NCBI GenBank assembly: GCA_017515945.1
Contig: JAFWDX010000189.1
Location: 1-5,508, forward strand
Length of the DNA: 5,508 nucleotides
From: Blautia sp.
Lineage (GTDB): Bacteria; Bacillota; Clostridia; Lachnospirales; Lachnospiraceae
Direction of reading: 5' to 3'
The notes beneath the pieces are model-generated. The model made no database searches, had not been told where the DNA came from, and was given only the letters and a program-made list of their open reading frames with translations. Position 1 is the stretch's first letter; each line of letters starts with the position of its first letter. Positions 1-5,500 of this stretch are shown piece by piece. The translations under genes and the position numbers were made by a program.

Positions 1-18
1 AACCGTCCCCGCGTGTCA
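1..18 (-). repeat. Possible edge of a REP-like intergenic repeat overlapping the argS stop
   Basis: Read on the minus strand, the argS stop codon leads directly into TGACACGCGGGGACGGTT, which runs off the window. A GACAC followed by GGGGACGGTT resembles a palindromic intergenic repeat I recall as common in Firmicutes and sometimes linked to REP-associated transposases. That recollection is from memory and was not searched. Only one arm is visible, so the call is tentative. No U-rich tract can be seen, so it cannot be called a terminator from this window. Confidence 0.3.
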
Positions 19-1797
19 CATCCTGTCCGGTGCAGAGAAGCCAAGGAGATCGATGCCGGTCTCGAGGACTTTTCTGGTGAGAAGCAGGAGGGCTATATAG
101 GATGCCTGGCGGCCGGAATCTTCCTCCGCAAGGATCCGGGTCTCATGGTAAAAGCTGTTCAGCGCGTTGGATACTTCATAGATGTATGCGCAAAGTCTGT
201 GAGGAGCTCTTTCTTCACAGGCATTTTCAACAGCCGGCGCAAAGCCGGCGAGGGAAAGCATCAGGGCCTTCTCGCTCTCGCTGACGGGAGGCAGGATCTG
301 AGCCGGACTGCAGGCAGCCGGTTTCGCATCCGGATGTTCTTCACTGAATCGTGTCAGGATCGATTTGATCCGGACGATGGTATACAGGATATACGGACCG
401 GTATTGCCTTCAAAGGAGGTAAAGCGGTCCACATCAAAGATGTAATCCTTTGTGGCCTGGTTGGAGAGATCACCGTATTTGATGGCTGCAAGGCCTACCA
501 CCTGGGCGGTACCGCGGGCATCGGTGTCTTTTACGCTCCGGTTTTCGACGATTTTGGTATACATTTCATCTTCGATATCCCGGATCAGGTTTTCCAGGCG
601 CATGACACCGCCTTCTCTGGTCTTGAAGGGTTTGCCGTCCTTTCCGTTCATTGTGCCGAAACCAAGGAATCGCAGGTCGGTTTCCGGTTTCACGAGACCG
701 GTCCGACGCGCGCATCGGAAGACCTGGATGAAGTGAAGCTCCTGGCGTTTGTCCACCACGTACAGAATCTCATCCGGATCGTACAGCTTCATCCGCTCCA
801 GGATCGTAGCCAGATCCGTAGTCGTATACAGTGCGGCTCCGTCGGATTTGAGGAGCATGCAGGGGGGTACCTCTTTGGTATCCTCCTCTTCGCGCACATC
901 CACCACCAGCGCGCCCTGATCCTCATAGGCAAAGCCCTGTTCCCGCATGCTGCGGACCATGTCCGGGATATAAGACTGCACATCGGACTCTCCTTTCCAG
1001 AGATCGAAGGAGACGTCCAGCTTTTCATAATTTTTATGCAGATCCTCGACGGATACCTGCAGGATCTGTTTCCACAGGGCTATATATCCTCTGCGGCCCT
1101 GCTGCATTTCATGCGTCGCTGCCAGGGCTTCCTGGCGGTACTCCTCGTCCTCTTTTGAACGGGCGCTGGCGCAGGGATATATTTCCTCCAGTTCACCGAT
1201 GGTAAAGGGTGCCTCCTGAGGGTATTCTCCCTCATAGGCAGGATCAAAATAGACCAGCTCCGGTTTTCTCTTATGCAGCTCTGTGATGATCAGCCCCATC
1301 TGCAGGCCCCAGTCGCCCAGGTGGATATCGCCGATGACCGTATGTCCGAGATACCGGCAGAGCCGTTTGATGCTCTCGCCGATGATGGCGGAGCGCAGGT
1401 GTCCCACATGCAGCGGCTTGGCCACATTCGGGCCGCCGTAATCGAGGATGATCTTTCTGGGAGAAGCGGCGGTTTCCACTCCGAGCTTTTCCATAGTACC
1501 CATTTCTGCCAGAAATCCGGCCAGAAACGTCCCGCTTACGTCAAGGTTGATAAAGCCCGGCTTCACAGCCTCTGCTTTGTCAAATACAGGGCTGTGCGCC
1601 AGGCGGGCAGCCACATCCTGAGCGATCTGGATCGGAGCCTTGTGATAGCGCTTTGCGCCGGCCATCGCTCCGTTACACTGATATTCGCACAGATCAGGAC
1701 GGTTTGAAACCGTTACCCTGGCCAGCTCCGCGTCATATCCGGCACCTTCAAAGGCCTGTGCCAGTTCCGTCTCCATGCGTTGCAACAATTTGATCAT
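16..1797 (-). CDS. argS: Arginyl-tRNA synthetase (class I), complete
   Basis: This enzyme charges tRNA-Arg with arginine using ATP in the cytoplasm. The 593-residue product has an N-terminal ArgRS domain (about 1-80), a class I Rossmann catalytic core with the HIGH-type motif HVGH at residues 130-133 (in GGPNVAKPLHVGHLRSA), and a C-terminal DALR anticodon-binding helical domain (about 470-593) ending SAPDRM. The KMSKS position carries GKPFKTREGG (about 386-397), as is usual for the many ArgRS that lack a canonical KMSKS. Length is typical and the gene shows no break. I chose the ATG at 1797 because AGGAG lies 10 bases upstream (1808-1812). An ATG at 1818 would add seven residues, place that AGGAG inside the gene and lack a well-spaced site of its own. 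The gene starts 67 bases after the permease remnant, so read-through from that operon is possible. No T-box fits in this gap. Confidence 0.97.
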   Translation of the reverse strand: MIKLLQRMETELAQAFEGAGYDAELARVTVSNRPDLCEYQCNGAMAGAKRYHKAPIQIAQDVAARLAHSPVFDKAEAVKPGFINLDVSGTFLAGFLAEMGTMEKLGVETAASPRKIILDYGGPNVAKPLHVGHLRSAIIGESIKRLCRYLGHTVIGDIHLGDWGLQMGLIITELHKRKPELVYFDPAYEGEYPQEAPFTIGELEEIYPCASARSKEDEEYRQEALAATHEMQQGRRGYIALWKQILQVSVEDLHKNYEKLDVSFDLWKGESDVQSYIPDMVRSMREQGFAYEDQGALVVDVREEEDTKEVPPCMLLKSDGAALYTTTDLATILERMKLYDPDEILYVVDKRQELHFIQVFRCARRTGLVKPETDLRFLGFGTMNGKDGKPFKTREGGVMRLENLIRDIEDEMYTKIVENRSVKDTDARGTAQVVGLAAIKYGDLSNQATKDYIFDVDRFTSFEGNTGPYILYTIVRIKSILTRFSEEHPDAKPAACSPAQILPPVSESEKALMLSLAGFAPAVENACEERAPHRLCAYIYEVSNALNSFYHETRILAEEDSGRQASYIALLLLTRKVLETGIDLLGFSAPDRM

Positions 1798-1807
1798 AAA
1801 TTTTTCT

Positions 1808-1812
1808 CTCCT
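1808..1812 (-). promoter_or_regulatory. Ribosome binding site of argS
   Basis: AGGAG on the minus strand lies 10 bases before the ATG at 1797 and decides that start over the upstream ATG at 1818. Two of its bases also belong to the 3' arm of a possible CTGAACA/TGTTCAG hairpin (1811-1839). Confidence 0.75.
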
Positions 1813-1839
1813 GAACATTCAACTCATGTAACTGTTCAG
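1811..1839 (-). promoter_or_regulatory. Possible alternative hairpin in the argS leader
   Basis: CTGAACA (1833-1839, minus strand) can pair with TGTTCAG (1811-1817) as a 7-bp stem with a 15-base loop. Its 5' arm shares the ACA of the 3' arm (ACAGTTAC) of the neighbouring repeat hairpin at 1828-1861, so the two folds exclude each other. Its 3' arm overlaps the first two bases of the argS AGGAG. The pairing is seen directly. Any regulatory role is inference, and a 7-bp stem can arise by chance. Confidence 0.3.
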
Positions 1840-1861
1840 CAAATATCTCCTTCACAGTTAC
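1828..1861. repeat. GTAACTGT/ACAGTTAC inverted-repeat unit, argS copy
   Basis: This 34-bp unit is bounded by perfect 8-bp inverted repeats (GTAACTGT at 1828-1835, ACAGTTAC at 1854-1861). It matches the unit at 5371-5404 at 29 of 34 positions. The first 12 and last 15 bases are identical and the seven-base middle differs. On the minus strand the loop carries GAAGGAG, a Shine-Dalgarno-like string, but no suitable start follows it closely. It fills most of the gap between the permease remnant and argS. Confidence 0.75.
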
Positions 1862-1864
1862 CTC

Positions 1865-2077
1865 TCATTCACTCCTAAGTGCGTCGATCGGGTTCAGATT
1901 TGCAGCCTGAACAGAGGGCAGCAGCCCAAAGATGATCCCGATCAGCATGGAGAATCCCACGGCCACAAAGATAGCCGGTATGCTGATGGCCGTGGGGGCA
2001 TCCGTCACCCCCGCGATCACCCTGGAAAGCGCAATTCCCAGGACCACCCCGATCATGCCCCCGATGCTGGTCAGCAC
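1865..2077 (-). CDS. C-terminal fragment of the MacB-type permease downstream of the TGA
   Basis: This is the longest open stretch with a possible start (GTG at 2077) after the premature TGA. It lies in the same frame as the upstream part. It encodes 70 residues: most of a third membrane segment (IGGMIGVVLGIALSRVIAG), a fourth (about full-length positions 380-400) and the family C-terminus GLLPSVQAANLNPIDALRSE. The homologous coding actually begins right after the TGA at 2155, with TKEIGLKKAIGAKKSTIQLQ. The GTG has no convincing ribosome binding site, so independent translation is doubtful. It is best read as the tail of one broken gene. Confidence 0.5.
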   Translation of the reverse strand: MLTSIGGMIGVVLGIALSRVIAGVTDAPTAISIPAIFVAVGFSMLIGIIFGLLPSVQAANLNPIDALRSE

Positions 2078-2155
2078 AGCGGCCTCTGTGAGGAACTGCA
2101 GCTGGATCGTGCTCTTCTTGGCACCGATGGCTTTTTTCAGACCGATCTCCTTGGT

Positions 2156-3118
2156 TCACTCCGTGACGGATACGAGCATGATATTCATCACACCGATCCC
2201 GCCTACCAGCAGGGAAATGCTGGCGATCCCGATCAGCTGGTTATTGGTGCTCTCACTCAGCTGCTGGCTCTGCCGGACACGCTCCATGATATCATTGGCT
2301 TTATACCTGAAATTGGACTTCGTGTCAACCCCTTCATTCAGGAGTTTTGCCACATCATTTCCGGCCTTGCTCATGTTGTCGGTGCTGTCCGCCTTGATAA
2401 TTACATTCTGCGGCTGGTCAAATTTGTTGGCGATCGGCCAGTCCGCGGACGGGATCATGATCGTCCCGTTCACACTGTTATACAGCTGGGAATAGTCTTC
2501 ATAGCTGTTGATCCTGGGCGAAAAATTTTCGTCCTGGACTACTACGCCGACAACGGTAAAGGGATCTGACCCGATCTCGAGAATCTTTCCCAGGGGATCC
2601 TCCCCGGGGAAGATCGTTTCCGCGGCATTGCTGTCCACCAGTACGACCTTGCGGAATTTTTCGTAATCCCTCTGTATAAAGGGTCTGCCTGTGCGCACAA
2701 TATAGCCGCAGGTCGACAGGTACTGGTCATCGATGCCCAGCATGGTACCGCCTGAAAAGGACGTATTCTCATAGTAGACATTATATGTATTGGTACTGCT
2801 GTAATAAAAGGTTGCGCTGGTCACATGATCCACCCGCAGGACCGCGTCCTTTTGTTCCTGATTGAGCAGGGGCGGTTTTGCGGTCGTGCCGAAGCTGTAC
2901 TCCGAGTCGTATGTGCTGTCGCCGTCATACAGCTCTATGGTCACGGTATTGTTCCCGGCACCGATGAGCTGCTCCTTGATCTGTTCGCTGGTTCCCTTGA
3001 TCGTCGAGACTATAGCGATAATGGATGCGATCCCGATAATAATACCAAGCATCGTCAGAAAGGATCGCATTTTGTGGGACCAGATCCCCTGAAAGGCGAG
3101 GCGTATGTTTTCTATCAT
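2156..3118 (-). CDS. N-terminal 320 residues of the MacB/YknZ-type ABC permease (truncated)
   Basis: This is the part that ordinary translation would make. It starts at the ATG at 3118 with GGAGG 10 bases upstream. The MIENIRLAFQGIWSHKMRSFLTML start is typical of MacB permeases: a short amphipathic helix, then the first membrane segment (about 20-40). The extracytoplasmic MacB_PCD-type domain covers about 41-290. It includes PLLNQEQKDAVLRVDHV and, near its middle, VLVDSNAAETIFPGEDPLGK, both usual in this family. The second membrane segment (LLVGGIGVMNIMLVSVT) follows, and the frame ends at TGA directly after TE. The product would lack half its membrane helices and the cytoplasmic loop that contacts the ATPase, so it should not work as a transporter. 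In MacB relatives the role is export of peptides, lipids or drugs together with the adaptor. The substrate here cannot be told. Confidence 0.8.
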   Translation of the reverse strand: MIENIRLAFQGIWSHKMRSFLTMLGIIIGIASIIAIVSTIKGTSEQIKEQLIGAGNNTVTIELYDGDSTYDSEYSFGTTAKPPLLNQEQKDAVLRVDHVTSATFYYSSTNTYNVYYENTSFSGGTMLGIDDQYLSTCGYIVRTGRPFIQRDYEKFRKVVLVDSNAAETIFPGEDPLGKILEIGSDPFTVVGVVVQDENFSPRINSYEDYSQLYNSVNGTIMIPSADWPIANKFDQPQNVIIKADSTDNMSKAGNDVAKLLNEGVDTKSNFRYKANDIMERVRQSQQLSESTNNQLIGIASISLLVGGIGVMNIMLVSVTE

Positions 3119-3128
3119 ACCGAAAAAT

Positions 3129-3133
3129 CCTCC
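3129..3133 (-). promoter_or_regulatory. Ribosome binding site of the permease gene
   Basis: GGAGG on the minus strand lies in the 18-base gap between the adaptor stop (TAA at 3137-3139) and the permease ATG at 3118, with 10 bases to the start codon. It supports translation of the permease from the same message as the adaptor. Confidence 0.75.
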
Positions 3134-3136
3134 ATC

Positions 3137-5308
3137 TTAATAGCTGCCATAGATGACATCCGATGAGACCTCCACCGTTTTTGCTCCCTCCGTCACAGTC
3201 TCTCCATACGGAAAAGCGATCAGATCATCTCTGCGCAGCCCGGCTCCGATCAGGACACTGTATCCGCTGTCCACATTCGCTTTGACGGAAACATACTGCT
3301 TTTTAAGCACGCCGCCGTCATCTTTATAGACATAATAGTTGCCATTTTCCGAACGGACAAAGGCTTTTTCCAGGACTATCCCCTTGGAATCGTCTGAAGC
3401 CTTCTGCATGGTCACATTCAGCCAGTCCGAATCGCTGACCTTCACATCCTTGTCCAGAATATTGGCTGTAAATGTATAATAGGACACGTTCGGGTTGCCT
3501 TCACTGAAGATCCCTGCGCTTCCGGAGGCGGCAGGATATTCCGAGATGTCCATGACTTCTGCCTCAAAGCTGCCGCCGCTCGTCCAGTTCATACAATTGA
3601 GACGGGTTCCAACGACCACATCATCCAGCAGCAGCTCGCTGACCGAACCCCGGACAAAATAGCCCTCGCCGCTCTTGATGGTCATAAGGTTGCCGCTGGT
3701 GGCATCCGCAGACAGCTTTGAAACTGTTCCGTCCAGTTTGCTGTAGATCACTTTTTTGGCGACCTGCTTTTCGAGCTTGCTGATACCGATCTCCGATTCG
3801 CGCAGATCCAGCTCCAGACTCATGACCTGCGCTTCAAGGGAACGGATCAGCTCGTTTCTGGATATCGTGGTGGATGATGTGGGATCGGAGTCATCCAGAT
3901 CCCCCAACAGTCCATCCAGATCGTCAAGATCATCCAGCAGATCATCAAGGTCATCGTTATCCATATCCGGATCGGTATATTTAGACGCCCCGTTTACGGT
4001 AAAATCCGTGGTGATAAACTGATCGACCGGGCTTATCAGCAGGCTGCCGTTGATCAGATAATACCCGGTGCAGGACAGGGTTCTGTCTGTAAAATCGGCG
4101 ATCGTGTCATTCTGATGAAACTCCAGCTGGTACCAGTAGCCGCCCTCATGGCGGACCTGGGAACCGTCCGGGCTGTATCCGGCCATGACATTCAGAAAAC
4201 CGCCGGTCACATAGACCCGTCCTCTGGCACTGCTGCAGAGGTATACAAACGGGTCATTCTCCGAGCCGTTTCCGCACAGCGGAATGGTGCTCCAGTCGAT
4301 CTGTGTGTAAAAAGCTTCTTCTCCGTCGCCGAGGTCCTTTGCCGCCTCATCGGTGAACTCATCCAGATACACCGGTTCCACCGGCTCATCCGGTCCCGGC
4401 GTCGGCGTCGCATAAGGAAGAACGCCTGTCGATCCGCCTGAACCAAATGCATTGACCGGATCCGACGGATCTGACCCTCCTGAGGAAAACCCTTCGTCAT
4501 CCTCATCCTCCGACCGGTACATGCTCATACCCTCGCCGTCGTCCAGATCCGCCAGTCCGTCCAGCAGGGCATCCAGGTCATCCTCATCCAGGTCATCCTC
4601 ATCCAGGTCATCCTCATCCAGATCATCCAGACCCGTATCATCGCCGGAGTCATAATCGGTTTCGTCACTTCCGAAACCTGAGTCCGTTTCGTCTGAGCCA
4701 AAGGACGAATCATCTGAGCTGAACAGGGCGGACGCCAGCAGAAATATCGGTCTGGTCGCAGCCGCAAAAAAGGAACCGCCGGCAAGCGAGTCAGAAGCAT
4801 CAGCCAGATCGATATCGTCATCATCGTCCTCCGCGTCATCCGCACTGCTGCCCGTTGACGGCAGAGAATCCTGTGTTCCCATCCCTTCCAGATCCGACTC
4901 TGTGATGGCTCCGCCATTGCGCAGTCTCTGCAGCCTGGCCATGGACATGCCCAGGTCGATAGCCATCTTTTCCCTTTTGAGCCGTTCAATATTCAGTTTC
5001 ATCTCGATCAGTGTGGTATCAAAGGAAACCAGCTCCTGTCCGGTCTTTACCGTTTCGCCTTTTGAGACATAGATCTTGTCGATGATCATGTCTTTGGCGA
5101 TGCTGACATTCTGCTGCACAGAGGAAGTCACGCTGGCGTCCAGGCTGGTCTCATCCGAAAAATAATAGTTACTGGCCAGAGATCCGACCTTACATACATT
5201 GACCGTCTTGACATTCTGACGGCGTACATATGTAAGCCCTGCTGCTGTCCCTCCGACAATCAGTGAGGTCGTCACGGCTATGGCAATTATTTTTTTGACT
5301 TTTCCCAA
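3137..5308 (-). CDS. HlyD/MacA/YknX-like efflux adaptor (membrane fusion protein) with a large acidic insertion
   Basis: This is the extracytoplasmic adaptor of a MacAB/YknXYZ-like exporter, held by one N-terminal membrane segment (about 6-26, positive residues first). The order is: N-terminal half of the barrel and lipoyl-like domain (about 50-97, with KIYVSKGETVKTGQELVSFD); first hairpin helix (98-130); insertion (131-482); second helix (483-520); second lipoyl half (KLDGTVSKLSADATSGNLM); then barrel and membrane-proximal domains, ending with the family-like DDLIAFPYGETVTEGAKTVE. Without the insertion it is about 370 residues, the usual adaptor size. The insertion holds acidic runs, a hydrophobic stretch (175-196), Asp/Leu repeats (227-257, 446-475), a Gly/Ser/Pro linker (275-310) and a probable folded domain (318-440). 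The start is TTG at 5308, six bases after AGGAGGT. The ATG at 5327 is out of frame, and the first in-frame ATG would remove the anchor. No ATPase gene is adjacent. Confidence 0.9.
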   Translation of the reverse strand: MGKVKKIIAIAVTTSLIVGGTAAGLTYVRRQNVKTVNVCKVGSLASNYYFSDETSLDASVTSSVQQNVSIAKDMIIDKIYVSKGETVKTGQELVSFDTTLIEMKLNIERLKREKMAIDLGMSMARLQRLRNGGAITESDLEGMGTQDSLPSTGSSADDAEDDDDDIDLADASDSLAGGSFFAAATRPIFLLASALFSSDDSSFGSDETDSGFGSDETDYDSGDDTGLDDLDEDDLDEDDLDEDDLDALLDGLADLDDGEGMSMYRSEDEDDEGFSSGGSDPSDPVNAFGSGGSTGVLPYATPTPGPDEPVEPVYLDEFTDEAAKDLGDGEEAFYTQIDWSTIPLCGNGSENDPFVYLCSSARGRVYVTGGFLNVMAGYSPDGSQVRHEGGYWYQLEFHQNDTIADFTDRTLSCTGYYLINGSLLISPVDQFITTDFTVNGASKYTDPDMDNDDLDDLLDDLDDLDGLLGDLDDSDPTSSTTISRNELIRSLEAQVMSLELDLRESEIGISKLEKQVAKKVIYSKLDGTVSKLSADATSGNLMTIKSGEGYFVRGSVSELLLDDVVVGTRLNCMNWTSGGSFEAEVMDISEYPAASGSAGIFSEGNPNVSYYTFTANILDKDVKVSDSDWLNVTMQKASDDSKGIVLEKAFVRSENGNYYVYKDDGGVLKKQYVSVKANVDSGYSVLIGAGLRRDDLIAFPYGETVTEGAKTVEVSSDVIYGSY
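3884..3973 (-). repeat. Second Asp/Leu-rich low-complexity segment of the adaptor
   Basis: Residues 446-475 are almost only Asp, Leu and Gly (for example DDLDDLLDDLDDLDGLLGDL), encoded by degenerate GAT-GAC-CTG type repeats. Leu recurs every three to four residues, so an acidic amphipathic helix is plausible. It lies just before the second hairpin helix and mirrors the segment at residues 227-257 on the other side of the central domain. Confidence 0.7.
4571..4630 (-). repeat. 15-bp tandem repeat in the adaptor gene encoding (DEDDL)n
   Basis: Three perfect 15-bp units (4571-4585, 4586-4600, 4601-4615) are followed by one diverged unit (4616-4630). On the minus strand each perfect unit reads GAGGATGACCTGGAT, Glu-Asp-Asp-Leu-Asp, and together the four cover residues 227-246. 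Since 15 is divisible by three, copy-number change keeps the frame, so the length of this acidic segment could vary between strains. Confidence 0.9.
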
Positions 5309-5314
5309 AAGCCC

Positions 5315-5321
5315 ACCTCCT
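5315..5321 (-). promoter_or_regulatory. Ribosome binding site of the adaptor gene
   Basis: AGGAGGT on the minus strand is a near-perfect Shine-Dalgarno, six bases before TTG at 5308. It fixes the unusual TTG start. Confidence 0.85.
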
Positions 5322-5353
5322 TTTCATGTAACTGTTCAGTCACAAGCTCCTTC
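5320..5353. repeat. GTAACTGTTCAG repeat, copy A (one arm only)
   Basis: CTTTTCAT followed by the 26 bases GTAACTGTTCAG through GCTCCTTC (5328-5353) is repeated at 5362-5396 with a single extra C after CTTTTCAT. Copy A lacks the closing ACAGTTAC arm. Its right flank is GTCAAAAACTTTTCAT, so it looks like a partial duplication of copy B or a half-deleted unit. Confidence 0.8.
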
Positions 5354-5370
5354 GTCAAAAACTTTTCATC

Positions 5371-5404
5371 GTAACTGTTCAGTCACAAGCTCCTTCACAG
5401 TTAC
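5371..5404. repeat. GTAACTGT/ACAGTTAC inverted-repeat unit, copy B (complete)
   Basis: This 34-bp unit has perfect 8-bp inverted ends (5371-5378 and 5397-5404). It shares its first 26 bases with copy A and 29 of 34 positions with the copy in front of argS. On the minus strand the loop contains GAAGGAGC. It directly abuts the 12-bp stem structure at 5406-5452. Confidence 0.85.
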
Positions 5405-5405
5405 G

Positions 5406-5452
5406 AGGCCAGGCGCAGGCTCCTTTCGTCGCATTAGAAGTGCGCCTGGCCT
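5406..5452. repeat. Perfect 12-bp inverted repeat (hairpin) in the leader
   Basis: AGGCCAGGCGCA (5406-5417) pairs perfectly with TGCGCCTGGCCT (5441-5452) across a 23-base loop. The stem is very GC-rich. On the minus strand the loop includes GACGAAAGGAGC, close to the GACGAAGGAGC of copy A. No T-run follows on either strand, so it is not a standard intrinsic terminator. Confidence 0.85.
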
Positions 5453-5475
5453 TGGCTGTTGATCTTTTGTTCCAC

Positions 5476-5500
5476 GCACCTCGCAGTAAATGCGAGGTGC
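5476..5500. repeat. Perfect 10-bp inverted repeat (hairpin) at the right edge
   Basis: GCACCTCGCA (5476-5485) pairs perfectly with TGCGAGGTGC (5491-5500) around the five-base loop GTAAA. No T-run follows on either strand. It lies inside the candidate composite element and next to the partial inverted TGACTGAA. Confidence 0.85.

Larger units (their letters stand above)
1865..3118 (-). pseudogene. MacB/YknZ-type ABC exporter permease interrupted by one in-frame TGA
   Basis: Read through the TGA at 2156-2158, this is a single 417-position frame with the full architecture of a MacB-family permease without a fused ATPase. It has an N-terminal cytoplasmic stretch, a first membrane segment (about 20-40), a large extracytoplasmic domain (about 41-290), a second segment (about 294-317), a cytoplasmic loop, two further segments (about 346-369 and 380-400) and the terminal PSVQAANLNPIDALRSE. 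The stop replaces the Arg expected in TER-TKEIGLKKAIGA, which a single C-to-T change (CGA to TGA) would explain. No frameshift and no other damage is visible, so the lesion is recent, a sequencing error, or read through. It begins 18 bases after the adaptor stop and is clearly in the same operon. Its partner ATPase is not in the window. Confidence 0.75.

Noticed and set aside
13..1158. Long plus-strand open frame of 381 codons
   Set aside because: It lies wholly antisense to argS, which has clear family motifs. The plus-strand product is Cys/Gly/His-rich with no recognisable domain and no ribosome binding site. It is a shadow of argS codon usage.
1798..1864. T-box leader for argS
   Set aside because: Only 67 bases separate the permease remnant from argS. 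There is no T-box consensus, specifier stem or terminator.
1875..2159. Minus-strand frame starting with GTG overlapping the permease stop (GTGA)
   Set aside because: The frame differs from the permease, and its product is low-complexity and unlike any permease part. The true continuation is in the original frame.
1932..2495. Plus-strand frame of 187 codons with hydrophobic stretches
   Set aside because: It is antisense to the permease. The hydrophobic look comes from the complement of membrane-segment codons, and it matches no family I know.
1865..3118. Frameshift in the permease
   Set aside because: Both parts are in the same frame (distance divisible by three) and the residues flanking the stop fit the family without gap, so this is a nonsense codon, not an indel.
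4452..4655. Plus-strand Ser/Arg-rich frame
   Set aside because: It is the complement of the Asp/Leu repeats of the adaptor gene, and the composition is explained by that alone.
5325..5359. Promoter with TTGACG as -35 on the minus strand
   Set aside because: The hexamer 17 bases downstream is ACAGTT, a poor -10, and the arrangement falls inside a repeat. I cannot support a promoter here.
5328..5404. CRISPR-like array (two 26-base repeats, 17-base spacer)
   Set aside because: There are only two adjacent copies with a short spacer, a related third copy stands alone 3.5 kb away, the ends are inverted repeats, and no cas gene is present.
5406..5500. Intrinsic terminators
   Set aside because: Both stems are perfect, but neither is followed by a T-run on either strand.
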